From a virus: a stretch of DNA of 64,000 bases. The translations under genes and the position numbers were made by a program. The notes beneath the pieces are model-generated. The model made no database searches. It worked only from the letters and a program-made list of their open reading frames with translations, and had not been told where the DNA came from. The stretch spans positions 1-64,000 of IMG/VR virus record IMGVR_UViG_3300028800_000005, one strand, 5' to 3'. Numbering within the stretch: position 1 is the first letter of the stretch; each line of letters starts with the position of its first letter. This document shows, one piece after another, positions 15,609-24,176 of the stretch.

Positions 15609-16490
15609 GTGAAAATGAACAAGAGCAGCACCCCCGGGACCATCATTGGTTACCGAAAGAACGGGTCACCGATCCGCCTGATTGCCGGTGGGTCCGACAC
15701 GGGGCAAGAGCCGCTAGCTCCGGTTCAGGAGCCGACCGTCCCCGTCACCGGGTTCTCCCAGGACCAGCTTTACGCGGCGATGGAAAAGGCTCGCAGCGAG
15801 GAGAGGGCGAAGCTCCATACCCGCCTGGAAAGCATGCAAAGCAATTTCAGTTCGCAGGAGGAGCTTCTCAAGGAACTGAAGGCCAAGGAAGACGAGCGCG
15901 CTGCTGCCGCTGCCGCCGAGGCTGAGCGCCTGGCTGCGGAGCAGAAGGCGGCCGAGGAAGAGAAGCTTTCCCTCCGGCAGATCATGGACAAGCGCGAGCA
16001 GGAGAACACGGCTAAGTTCCTGGAGCTGCAGCATGAGCTTCAGCGCCGTGACGCGATTATCCAGAAGGAGCGCGAGCGCGCCGAGCTAGACCTATACCGG
16101 GAGCGTGCCGTCGCCGCTGCCCGGGAGCCCCGTCCCGACCAGAACCACTTTGGTATCGCGGACGAATTCATTGACCTGGTGCAAGGGAGTACTCCCGAGG
16201 AGATCGATAACAGCGTCGCTAATATGGTGGCGCGAACTCGGAGTATCCTGGAAGGAGTGCAGCAGGCGCAGTTGAATGCGCAGGCTCGCATGCCGGGCGT
16301 TTCTCCTAACGCTGGGAACTTCGGGCCAGTGGAAACCGCTGGATCAACCCGGCAGTACTCAGGGGAAGAGATCGCTGCGATGGACCCGAACTCCCCGGAG
16401 TTCCAGGCCCTTCGCACACAATATGGCATGGGCCGTTCAACAAGCAACCGAGGCATGTTCGGAAACTCGAACCAAGGTTACTTCGGCTAA
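15609..16490 (+). CDS. Capsid scaffolding protein
   Basis: This 293-residue protein starts at GTG 15609 (AAAGGAAATC just upstream) or ATG 15615. A disordered Pro-rich N-terminus leads into a long charged coiled coil (about residues 55-175, AEAERLAAEQKAAEEEK and REQENTAKFLELQ), followed by a Gln/Gly/Asn-rich C-terminus. Length, coil content and position directly before the major capsid gene match phage scaffolding proteins, which guide procapsid assembly and then exit or are cleaved. No protease domain is fused. Confidence 0.85.
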   Translation: MKMNKSSTPGTIIGYRKNGSPIRLIAGGSDTGQEPLAPVQEPTVPVTGFSQDQLYAAMEKARSEERAKLHTRLESMQSNFSSQEELLKELKAKEDERAAAAAAEAERLAAEQKAAEEEKLSLRQIMDKREQENTAKFLELQHELQRRDAIIQKERERAELDLYRERAVAAAREPRPDQNHFGIADEFIDLVQGSTPEEIDNSVANMVARTRSILEGVQQAQLNAQARMPGVSPNAGNFGPVETAGSTRQYSGEEIAAMDPNSPEFQALRTQYGMGRSTSNRGMFGNSNQGYFG

Positions 16491-16543
16491 AAAGAGAATG
16501 GTCGGCAAATGTTCCGGCCCAACAACACTCAAGGGAGTGACAC

Positions 16544-17545
16544 ATGGCAGGAAGTGCCATCGTCGGGACTAACTTTCTAGCTGCGGCTCCGACCGCCTAT
16601 CAGGGCGCGAACACCCAGCTTACCCCGGCCATTCAGACTTTGTGGTCCAAGGAAATCCTTTTCCAGGCCATGCCCATTCTGCGCTTCGAGCAGTTTGCGA
16701 TCAAGAAGACGGAGCTTAACCAGGCTCCCGGGACCACGATTAACTTCATGCGCTACAATAACCTGCCTGCGGCTTCGCAGCTCGTTGAAGGCGTCCGCAT
16801 GGAGACGACCCCGCTTACCGCGTCGCAGTTCTCGATCACCGTTGCTGAGCACGGCATGGCCGTCGCCACGACCGAGTTCCTCCTGAATGCCTCGTTCGAC
16901 GACGTCATGGCGTCGGCGGCCCGGCTTCTCGGCCGGAACATGGCCCTGTACCTGGACGCGTCCGCGCGGGACACCCTGCTGCAGGCCAGCTCGATCCTGT
17001 ACGGCTACAACAAGCCCGCTCTTGCCGGTAACATCCGGTCGGACCTGGCCCCCTACTCGCACGGCGTGCCCGCTGCGAACCGCGCGGCTCTCTCGGCCGG
17101 TAACTTCGCTCTTACGACCGCCATGGTCAAGGACGCGGTCCTGACCCTGGAGTCGAAGAACACGCCTCACCTTGGCGACGTTTACCCGACCTTCATCCAC
17201 CCGGCGCAGTCGCGGCAGCTTCGTGACGACCCCGAGTTCATCGAGGTCTCGAAGTACTCCCAGCCGGGTAGCTTCATGCTCGGTGAAATTGGCAGGTACA
17301 ACGACGCGGTCTTTATCACCACGACCCAGGTCGCTCCGAACTACGTCTCCGGCAGCTCCGGCGCGCAGTACCACGACGGCATCATGATCGGTGACAACGC
17401 CTTCGGACATGCCATCTCATTGCCGGTCGAACTTCGCGATTCGGGCATCTTGGACTATGGCCGTGAGCACGGCCTGGCCTGGTACGGGATCTGGGGCTTC
17501 GGCCTCATTACCGACCAGAGCGTCGTCATTCTGGAAACCAACTGA
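16544..17545 (+). CDS. Major capsid protein
   Basis: This 333-residue protein follows the scaffold, the normal order for capsid genes. It has an N-arm with QTLWSKEILFQAMPILRFEQFA, an internal AEHGMAVATTEFLLNASFDDV segment, a long helix (RLLGRNMALYLDASARDTLL), and a C-terminal HGLAWYGIWGFGLITD strand set. These resemble the N4 gp56/HK97-fold group of actinophage capsids. CAAGGGAGTGACAC supplies the ribosome site. A strong terminator follows, so abundant capsid mRNA probably ends here. Confidence 0.9.
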   Translation: MAGSAIVGTNFLAAAPTAYQGANTQLTPAIQTLWSKEILFQAMPILRFEQFAIKKTELNQAPGTTINFMRYNNLPAASQLVEGVRMETTPLTASQFSITVAEHGMAVATTEFLLNASFDDVMASAARLLGRNMALYLDASARDTLLQASSILYGYNKPALAGNIRSDLAPYSHGVPAANRAALSAGNFALTTAMVKDAVLTLESKNTPHLGDVYPTFIHPAQSRQLRDDPEFIEVSKYSQPGSFMLGEIGRYNDAVFITTTQVAPNYVSGSSGAQYHDGIMIGDNAFGHAISLPVELRDSGILDYGREHGLAWYGIWGFGLITDQSVVILETN

Positions 17546-17568
17546 CCTAGTTCTGCTTGGTGGCAATT

Positions 17569-17594
17569 GGCCTCGGCTTCGGCCGGGGCCTTTT
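17569..17594 (+). terminator. Intrinsic terminator after the capsid gene
   Basis: GGCCTCGGC (17569-17577) pairs with GCCGGGGCC (17582-17590) around a TTCG tetraloop and is followed by TTTT. The stem has nine pairs including one G-T. This is the most convincing intrinsic terminator in the window. Confidence 0.9.
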
Positions 17595-17599
17595 GCTGG

Positions 17600-17629
17600 T
17601 AACAGTTCGGCGGGTCACTGGCCTAGAAT
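17600..17629 (+). promoter_or_regulatory. Candidate late promoter (TAACAG-N18-TAGAAT)
   Basis: Just after the capsid terminator, TAACAGTT (17600-17607) precedes TAGAAT (17624-17629) with an 18-bp spacer. It lies 43 bp before the next ATG. A promoter directly after a terminator is functionally sensible. Confidence 0.4.
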
Positions 17630-17671
17630 AGCTAACGTAGAACCAATCGAAGAACGTATAAGGGGCACGAC

Positions 17672-18130
17672 ATGCCAGCAGGAAACACCCGGGTTAACCG
17701 GACATCGGGCAAGGCCGCCCCCCAGCCGGGGGACGTTACCGCGCTCCGAACGCAGGCTCTTGAGGAGCAGCGTGACGAGGACCAGCGCGAGGCTAGCAAG
17801 CGCCTTTCGATGGCGTCCGAGGTCCAGGAGTACGAGAAGCAGAATGTCGTCATCGATTACACCGACGTCGACAACCCGCTCCCAGAGGTTCAGCCGGAAG
17901 ACGGCGACGATGACCGGCCTTACCGGGAAGTCACTATCAAGTACGACATCGACAATATGGTTTACGGTGTGAAGATCCTTAGGGAGGCTGAGTACGACGA
18001 GCGCGGTAATGTCACCCGCCCGGCAGACGTCGGCGGCCCGAGGTTCTTCTCCTTCAAGGAGGGACGCCGTTACCGCCTGCCTAAGCCTCTGGCGGACCAT
18101 TTGGACGAACGTGGTTACGTCTTCCACTGA
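17672..18130 (+). CDS. Hypothetical head-region protein
   Basis: This 152-residue protein has a disordered basic N-terminus, an acidic middle (LPEVQPEDGDDDRP), and a C-terminal beta domain (REVTIKYDIDNMVYGVKILREAE, RFFSFKEGRRYRLPKPLADHLDERGY). The C-terminal pattern recurs in small proteins between capsid and connector genes of actinophages, but its role is not known to me. It is preceded by a terminator and a candidate promoter, so it begins a new transcription unit. Confidence 0.6.
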   Translation: MPAGNTRVNRTSGKAAPQPGDVTALRTQALEEQRDEDQREASKRLSMASEVQEYEKQNVVIDYTDVDNPLPEVQPEDGDDDRPYREVTIKYDIDNMVYGVKILREAEYDERGNVTRPADVGGPRFFSFKEGRRYRLPKPLADHLDERGYVFH

Positions 18131-18146
18131 TCGGCAGGACTGACAA

Positions 18147-18686
18147 ATGTCCGGACAGATAGCGCCCCTTACGGCGGACGCCACGCTGAATCTTCTAGCG
18201 GGGACGTTCACCCTGGTGGCACAGTCGACCGCGCCGACGTGGTCCCCCGGAAAGTACTGGTTTAACACAACGACCAGTGCCCTTAACTTCTGGACCGGCA
18301 GCACGTGGGCAGATGTCTCACTCCGGTACCTCGCCCTGCTAACCGCCGACCCGGCAACCTCGGGTCCCGGAGGGGCCCAGGCCGCCGCTATCTCGGACCT
18401 TACCGAGTGCGCCGACTCCGGGTACGCGAGAATTCCCGTGTCACTAACGACAGCCGCCGGGACGGCGACTCCGGTAAGTGTCAGTAACTCGGCGCTGCTA
18501 ACATGGGGTCCCTTTAACGTCGACATGGCCGCACCAGTCGGCTGGGTCGCATTGGTCACGGTTCAGTCCGGCAATGCCGGATTGCTGGTCTACACCTGGC
18601 AAGTGCCCGGGAACATGGTCCAGCAGGTCCAGGCCAGCCAGTATATCCAGTGCCCCGCCGGGGGCCTGGTAATGAGTCAGTCATAA
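18147..18686 (+). CDS. Virion decoration or fibre-type protein
   Basis: This 179-residue protein is rich in Ala, Thr, Gly and Trp. The N-terminus has a YWFNTTTSALNFWTGSTW beta repeat typical of fibre modules. A YLALLTADP-x-SG...DL-x-E...GYARI block (about 61-100) is a common element in phage head-fibre and tail proteins. No catalytic residues are evident. It probably decorates the capsid or tail, and is closely linked to the next gene of similar composition. Confidence 0.6.
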   Translation: MSGQIAPLTADATLNLLAGTFTLVAQSTAPTWSPGKYWFNTTTSALNFWTGSTWADVSLRYLALLTADPATSGPGGAQAAAISDLTECADSGYARIPVSLTTAAGTATPVSVSNSALLTWGPFNVDMAAPVGWVALVTVQSGNAGLLVYTWQVPGNMVQQVQASQYIQCPAGGLVMSQS

Positions 18687-18702
18687 GAAAGGATCTGATT
18701 CC

Positions 18703-19257
18703 TTGACCGCCATCGTCTCCACCGACATCCAGTACTTCCTGTCGGCCCCCGGTGCCTCCGCAGGAAACGCCACCGCCGGGTCTGCCGGTAACTCCTGGGG
18801 TAAGTACCTGTCGACCACCCAGCTTTCCTCAACCCCCCTGGATAACCTCTTCCTGGACCTGACCGGCGCGCAGAACGCCGCGAGCCAGGTCGACTACGCG
18901 TGCGTGTTCATCCTGAACAACACCGCGTCCGGGAACTCGATGCTTAACACCGTCGTCTGGATTCCGAACTCCGGTAACGTTACCGGTGCGACGACTCACG
19001 CGGTCGGCGTCGACCCCGCTGCCGCGAGTGCCAAGGCGTCCTCGTCCGCGCAGGCTGCCGTTATCGCGTCGGCCACTGCCGCCCCGTCCGGCGTCACCTT
19101 CGTCGGCCCGTCCGCGACGAACTCCGGTGGCGTCAACCTCGGAACGATCGCCCCCGGATACGTTCGCGCCGTCTGGATTCGCCGCACCGCGACGAACTCC
19201 GCGCCGCTGAACAACGACGGCTTCACCCTTGAGTGTGACTTCGACACGCAAGGCTAG
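18703..19257 (+). CDS. Probable capsid decoration protein
   Basis: This 184-residue protein starts at TTG, about ten bases after AAAGGA. It is Ala/Ser/Thr/Asn-rich with alternating strands (YACVFILNNTASGNSMLNTVVWIP, PGYVRAVWIRRTATN) and no charged coils or membrane helices. It ends before a strong terminator, which suggests high expression. Composition and location suggest an outer virion protein. Family not recognised. Confidence 0.6.
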   Translation: MTAIVSTDIQYFLSAPGASAGNATAGSAGNSWGKYLSTTQLSSTPLDNLFLDLTGAQNAASQVDYACVFILNNTASGNSMLNTVVWIPNSGNVTGATTHAVGVDPAAASAKASSSAQAAVIASATAAPSGVTFVGPSATNSGGVNLGTIAPGYVRAVWIRRTATNSAPLNNDGFTLECDFDTQG

Positions 19258-19278
19258 GATGTCCTGATTTAGGTAACC

Positions 19279-19319
19279 GATTCCCCGGGCCTCGGTAACT
19301 CCGGGTCCGGGGAATCTTT
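19279..19319 (+). terminator. Intrinsic terminator before the tryptophan-repeat gene
   Basis: GATTCCCCGG (19279-19288) pairs perfectly with CCGGGGAATC (19307-19316). Inner CTCGG and CCGGG can extend the stem around a TAACT loop, and TTT follows. Confidence 0.85.
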
Positions 19320-19334
19320 AGTCAGGAGAGAACC

Positions 19335-22300
19335 GTGTCGACCACTGTCACCTGGAGTACCCCCGGGACATACACCTGGACCTGCCCTGCGCACGTCAAC
19401 GCCGGGTCAATCACTGTCTGGGGTTCCGGCGCAGGCTCAGAGCCAGGGAGCGGTACCTACCCTGGTTACAGCGGTGGCGGTGGTCAGTGCACCGGGTACA
19501 GTTCCTATCCTTTGGTACCTGGTCAGAATTACACGATTATCGTCGGAGTTGGCGGTTCTGCCGGTACCCTTACAGCAGAACCCACTAACGGTAACAGCAG
19601 CGTATTTGACTCCGGGGGAGCACCTGGCGGCGTGCACGCCTCCGGTGGTGGTTCAGGAGGATCATTCTTTGTCGGGGGCAGTGGTACCCCTGCCGGACTG
19701 CACACGTTCTTCTATTCCGGTGGTAACGGAAGCGGTGGCGGGTCCTCCGGGTACGGTGGTGCTTCGGGGGGTAACTCCGGGTGCCCGACCGCCGCCGGGA
19801 ACGCCGGTAGCAGTGCGAGTAGCTCTACTGGCGCATCTGCCCCGGCCGCACAAACTGGTGCAGGTACAGGTGGTGCGGGCGGTTACGGTAACGGATTCAC
19901 CGGGGGGGCCCCGGGCGGCGGTGCCGGTTCTGGTGGCGGGCACGGTGGAACGGGCGCTGTGGGTGGTGCCGGGCAGGTCCAGGTAACGTACACGCTGCTT
20001 ACCGGTGTAACCGTAAGCCAGTCCACAACCTGGAATGTCATAGGCCGTGTTACGTCCAGCGAGGCGGTCGCCTGGGACACGGACGCGACTAACTCGTCCA
20101 GCAATGTTGCTACCGCATGGGAATCCTTCCAGGGTGTAGCGGTAAGTAGTGCGGTCGCCTGGAACACGGACGTATCTACCTCGTCCAGTAATGTTTCGGC
20201 AGGGTGGAATACCCGGGTCGCAGCCAGTCGTAGTGTATCGTCCTCCTGGCAGTCAGAGTACGCCACGCCGGTATCCGGCAGCACGTCCTGGAATACCTGC
20301 AAGCTGGTACCAAAGCAAGCGTCGACCGCATGGGAAACCACAACCACAGTTACCACCAGCAAGTCGAGCACCTGGAACACACCCACAACTGAGGCGAGCC
20401 AGAAGCCTGTAGCATGGGCGTCTCTAGTTTTCGTATCGGCGTCTAAGGCCACAGCCTGGAACTCGTACACACCCGTTTCGGTAACGAAGAATAGTACCTG
20501 GTACTCCCGGAGTTCCGTCGCGGTAATCCCGCAAACCACATGGAACGCGGAAACAACTAAGGTAAGTGCCAAGTCCACGACATGGAACGATGCGGCATAC
20601 GCCTCAAGCTCGAAGGTTCTGAACTGGAACGCACGGGCGTCCGTATCCTCCACTAAGGCAGTTAACTGGAACGCGTACCTTCCCGTGTCCAAGTCGGCCG
20701 CTACGTCCTGGGTTACGGCCAAGCAAATCCGCCCGGGAGTTCAGCTTACCTGGAACGCGCTGTTCCCGGGAGGTGTCTCCGCGCAGGCCAGCACATCCTG
20801 GATTGCACGGACGCTTATCAGCCCGACCGCAGGCATTACGTGGAACACGGGCAGCAACCTGACAACCATAAATAAAACGCAGGGCCTGTCCTGGAAGTCG
20901 ACCACAACCATCCCCTCAACGGCTACGACCCTATGGCAGACGGAGATCGCCGGAGGGGTCGTCGTTTCACAGGGCCTGTCCTGGGAGACGATGCTGTCCG
21001 GGTCATCCACGACCAGCTCGTCCTGGAACCAGTTCCAGGGCGGGAACCCGTCTGTTGCCACAAGCTGGAATTCCATCCAGTCCGTAAGTACTACACGGCG
21101 CTCCACCTGGAATTCCATGAGCGCTGTGTCCTGGGGGCATAGCTCGTGCTGGTGGAATGACCTGTCCCCTGTGCCGTCCACGAAGGCAACCTCCTGGAGA
21201 ACCCCCGGGTATGTTACGCGCCGTGCAGGGATCGCATGGACGGACGCTGGAAAGAACTCGGCCACAACTGGTATCCGGTGGAACACTACGGCACCAGTGC
21301 GCGCGTCGAACCCGAACACTATCTGGTGGAGGTCCGACCAGAGCCGGTCAAGCACGAAGCAGGTCTTGTGGTTCAGCAATGGTGAGCTTATTATCCTGGT
21401 ACAGGACGTGAAATGGCTGACCAAGGCAAGCCGGAGCGCGGCACACGCCGTAACCTGGCACGTTCGGACGCCCGTCACCTCCAGCGAGGATTCCGGGTGG
21501 CATGTCTGGATTCCCGGAACTATCTCCAAGCGTTCCCGCTGGCGCAGCCTGGTGCGTGTGTCTCCCACCGCGCGTATCCTCTGGCAGTCCCGGAGAGCCA
21601 CGGTAACGGACGATACCGTTTCCTGGAATGCCCGGCACTCCCAGCAGCGATCGGCGTCCCTGCGTTGGGCTGTGCGCCGCGCAGTGCAGGTTCAGAAGGC
21701 TGCCGCATGGAAGCTGTACACGACCTACTACGTCGTTAGCACTTCCAAGCGGTCGACCTGGAATGATTTCCGCTACGCGCATTCCACTGCCCGCGTAAAG
21801 TGGAACGTCCAGATCACCCCGGTTGCCGTAACCCATTCGGTCAAGTGGAACACGCACCTGGCCGTACATAAGACCGTCCCGGCCGAGTGGCACGTCCAGA
21901 TCATTCCGGTTACGGTCTCTCGTGCGGTAAAGTGGAACACGCGTATTCCGGTAACTATTTCGAAGCCGGTCAAGTGGAACGTCAAGATCATCCCGGTAAC
22001 CGTATCCAAGGGTGTAAAGTGGAATTCACTTGTACCGGTAGCGGTTACTCACGCAACCCAGTGGAACGTTCCCCGGGCTCCAGTTACCACGACCGTACGG
22101 TGGAAGTCCAGGGCACGATTGGCATCCTCTCCGGCCCTGTCCTGGAGGTCCCGGAAGACAATCCATGTCCCGGCACAGATCCGGTGGGACAACCCGGTCA
22201 CCCCGGTGACGGTAACGCGCGCAGTGGCATGGAAGTCACTGGCCAAGCGGTCCTCCTCACGTTCCGAGCGGTGGGGTTCCCTGCGTACTCGGCAGTCTCG

Positions 22301-22577
22301 TAAGTATCTTGCCTGGACGGTACTGGTCTACGGCGCGGGATCGTCTAGCGAATTCGCCTGGGAAACAATGAAGCGCGCGTCGCACTCAGGGAGTTTCCGG
22401 TGGAATGTGCCGACCGGGTCGTCCCATGGTGATCCCGCGTGGCGCGTTATACGCTGGAATGACTTCATGTCCAGTACCCCGGTTACTTCCTCGGCTACAA
22501 TGGAATGGACGACCAAGCGAACTATCCCTGGCGGGATAATGATCTCAGGCTCAGACCGCTGGCAAAGCGCGCAGTAG
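19335..22577 (+). CDS. Glycine-rich and tryptophan tetradecapeptide-repeat protein
   Basis: This 1080-residue protein starts at GTG with AGGAGAG upstream. Residues 1-225 form a Gly-rich domain opening with VTWSTPGTYTWTCP, like the glycine-rich adhesin tips of phage tails. From about 228 to the end there are about 58 consecutive Trp-ended units. By hand count roughly two thirds are exactly 14 residues and most others 13-17. A typical unit is NTRIPVTISKPVKW: W-N/K-S/T at the boundary, a hydrophobic residue near position 6, Ser/Thr around 8-9, and V-x-W at the end. Early units are Ser/Thr-rich, later units Lys/Arg-rich. The regularity suggests a beta-solenoid or stacked-strand fibre. No catalytic motif is visible. 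It lies between decoration and neck genes; four similar units occur in the gene at 44349. Confidence 0.85.
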   Translation: MSTTVTWSTPGTYTWTCPAHVNAGSITVWGSGAGSEPGSGTYPGYSGGGGQCTGYSSYPLVPGQNYTIIVGVGGSAGTLTAEPTNGNSSVFDSGGAPGGVHASGGGSGGSFFVGGSGTPAGLHTFFYSGGNGSGGGSSGYGGASGGNSGCPTAAGNAGSSASSSTGASAPAAQTGAGTGGAGGYGNGFTGGAPGGGAGSGGGHGGTGAVGGAGQVQVTYTLLTGVTVSQSTTWNVIGRVTSSEAVAWDTDATNSSSNVATAWESFQGVAVSSAVAWNTDVSTSSSNVSAGWNTRVAASRSVSSSWQSEYATPVSGSTSWNTCKLVPKQASTAWETTTTVTTSKSSTWNTPTTEASQKPVAWASLVFVSASKATAWNSYTPVSVTKNSTWYSRSSVAVIPQTTWNAETTKVSAKSTTWNDAAYASSSKVLNWNARASVSSTKAVNWNAYLPVSKSAATSWVTAKQIRPGVQLTWNALFPGGVSAQASTSWIARTLISPTAGITWNTGSNLTTINKTQGLSWKSTTTIPSTATTLWQTEIAGGVVVSQGLSWETMLSGSSTTSSSWNQFQGGNPSVATSWNSIQSVSTTRRSTWNSMSAVSWGHSSCWWNDLSPVPSTKATSWRTPGYVTRRAGIAWTDAGKNSATTGIRWNTTAPVRASNPNTIWWRSDQSRSSTKQVLWFSNGELIILVQDVKWLTKASRSAAHAVTWHVRTPVTSSEDSGWHVWIPGTISKRSRWRSLVRVSPTARILWQSRRATVTDDTVSWNARHSQQRSASLRWAVRRAVQVQKAAAWKLYTTYYVVSTSKRSTWNDFRYAHSTARVKWNVQITPVAVTHSVKWNTHLAVHKTVPAEWHVQIIPVTVSRAVKWNTRIPVTISKPVKWNVKIIPVTVSKGVKWNSLVPVAVTHATQWNVPRAPVTTTVRWKSRARLASSPALSWRSRKTIHVPAQIRWDNPVTPVTVTRAVAWKSLAKRSSSRSERWGSLRTRQSRKYLAWTVLVYGAGSSSEFAWETMKRASHSGSFRWNVPTGSSHGDPAWRVIRWNDFMSSTPVTSSATMEWTTKRTIPGGIMISGSDRWQSAQ

Positions 22578-22586
22578 GGTGACCAC

Positions 22587-23402
22587 ATGCAATTGACAGA
22601 CATGCTTTCCCGTATACGGATGGAGATCGGGGACCTTCCTAAGCCTTTCCGTTCCCTGTTCCAGGGCGACGGGCAGACGGTCCTGACTGACCTTATCCAG
22701 CCGAACGTAAACGCTATCGGGTTCTCCATTGACGTCGCGGACTCAATTGGTAACCTGACTACCCTGACTCCAGTTACCGATTACACGGTCGACGAGGACA
22801 ACGGGATCATCACCTTTGCCACTCCCGTTGCCGCCGGGTCGACGGCGATCATCTCCGGAACGAGCAACGGGATGTTCACGGATAATTCGCTGCTGGTCCC
22901 GATCCGGGACGCGGTCATATGGCACTGCCATAACCGGAAGCTCAATGAACGGTACCGTGACCGGCACGGGTTCATCACCTACCGCGAGACTCCTATCGGG
23001 CTGCGCAACCTTCCGCCGGAAGAGGAGCTTCCCCTAGTCGTCCTGGCGACGTATAACACCTACTGGATGCTCGCTGACGACATGGCCCTGGACGTCAATG
23101 TCCAGACCGCCGAGTCAACTAGCATTGACCGGTCCACCAGGTACCGCCAGGTCATGGAGCACATCTCTGAGCTTGACGCCAGGTACAAGTCCCTGACCAG
23201 CCTGCTTAACATCGGGCCTAACCGGATTTACTGCACGGACCTCCGGCGTACCTCGTACACCACCGGCCGCCTGGTCCCGCTGTTCCAGGCCCGGGAATAT
23301 GATGACCACCGCTATCCTGTCCGGTTGATTCCCCCGATCGACAGCTCATACGCGGATAACTCCGGGGTCCCGTCACAGCTTTTTTACGGCGCGGGCCTTT
23401 AA
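22587..23402 (+). CDS. Neck/connector-region protein
   Basis: This 271-residue protein starts with LTDMLSRIRMEIGD, an amphipathic helix often seen at the start of head-tail connector proteins, then has a beta domain with a V-x-DYTVDEDNGIITF strand pair, and a helical second half (LPLVVLATYNTYWMLADDMALD, MEHISELDARYKSLTSLL). It sits between capsid-associated genes and the tail genes, where adaptor proteins are expected. Homology was not tested. Confidence 0.6.
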   Translation: MQLTDMLSRIRMEIGDLPKPFRSLFQGDGQTVLTDLIQPNVNAIGFSIDVADSIGNLTTLTPVTDYTVDEDNGIITFATPVAAGSTAIISGTSNGMFTDNSLLVPIRDAVIWHCHNRKLNERYRDRHGFITYRETPIGLRNLPPEEELPLVVLATYNTYWMLADDMALDVNVQTAESTSIDRSTRYRQVMEHISELDARYKSLTSLLNIGPNRIYCTDLRRTSYTTGRLVPLFQAREYDDHRYPVRLIPPIDSSYADNSGVPSQLFYGAGL

Positions 23403-23429
23403 TCAGAACACAACACGGAACAGGTAACA

Positions 23430-24176
23430 ATGAAAAAGGTCAGGGCTTACTGGTGGCGCGGGAACCCATCCCATCCGGTTAAGAACTTCGGGGACGCGCT
23501 ATCGCCGTACCTGCTCAAGAGGTTCGCGGACATCCGGACAGCATGGTCACCAGTATCCCATTCGAATGTCGTCTCCATCGGGTCACTGCTAGAGCATGTG
23601 CCGCCCTTGTGGGACGGGCATATTCTCGGCACCGGGAAGCTCTACGAGGACTCGCGGCTGCACCTCCACACGAACACGGCCAAGATATGGGCCCTGCGCG
23701 GCCCGCTGACGGCCCGCTGCGTCCCGGGGGACTATGCCCTGGGTGATCCTGGCCTGCTTGCCGATGAACTCGTCACCGTCGATCACAGGGACGTCGGCCT
23801 GGGTATCGTCGCGCACTGGACAGACAGCACCCTGGCTAAGCGGCCAGAGTTCTACAGCCGCGACTTCGAGACCATGGTGATCGACGTCGCCGGGGACCCT
23901 CTCGATGTCGTGCGCTCTATCGGTCGCTGCCAGAAGATCGTCACCAGTTCACTGCACGGCCTGGTCGTAGCGGACGCCTTTGGCATCCCCCGCCGGTACG
24001 AGATGATCCCGAACGCAAGCCGGTACGAGGGGGGCCTGTTCAAGATCAGGGATTACAGCGCCTCAATACAGGCTCCGTTCGAGCCGGGTAAACTGATAGA
24101 AGCATCGCGGTTCTACGTCGAGGACCGCAAGTTTGAGATCTGGGATGCCTACAGGGCAATGGGGGCCGCACTATGA
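23430..24176 (+). CDS. Polysaccharide pyruvyltransferase-like protein
   Basis: This 248-residue protein carries the landmarks of the polysaccharide pyruvyl transferase superfamily (CsaB/WcaK type), which adds ketal pyruvate from phosphoenolpyruvate to sugars. They are NFGDALSPYLL (19-29), SIGSLLEH (49-56), ALRGPLTAR (88-96), the LGDPGLL motif (104-110), and TSSLHGLVVADAFGIP (172-187) with the characteristic Ser-x-His. It is somewhat shorter than many members (about 300 residues or more). The stop overlaps the next start, so it is coupled to a glycosyltransferase. The pair may build or modify a glycan on virion proteins or alter host surface sugars. Its place inside a neck gene cluster is unusual. 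Confidence 0.82.
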   Translation: MKKVRAYWWRGNPSHPVKNFGDALSPYLLKRFADIRTAWSPVSHSNVVSIGSLLEHVPPLWDGHILGTGKLYEDSRLHLHTNTAKIWALRGPLTARCVPGDYALGDPGLLADELVTVDHRDVGLGIVAHWTDSTLAKRPEFYSRDFETMVIDVAGDPLDVVRSIGRCQKIVTSSLHGLVVADAFGIPRRYEMIPNASRYEGGLFKIRDYSASIQAPFEPGKLIEASRFYVEDRKFEIWDAYRAMGAAL

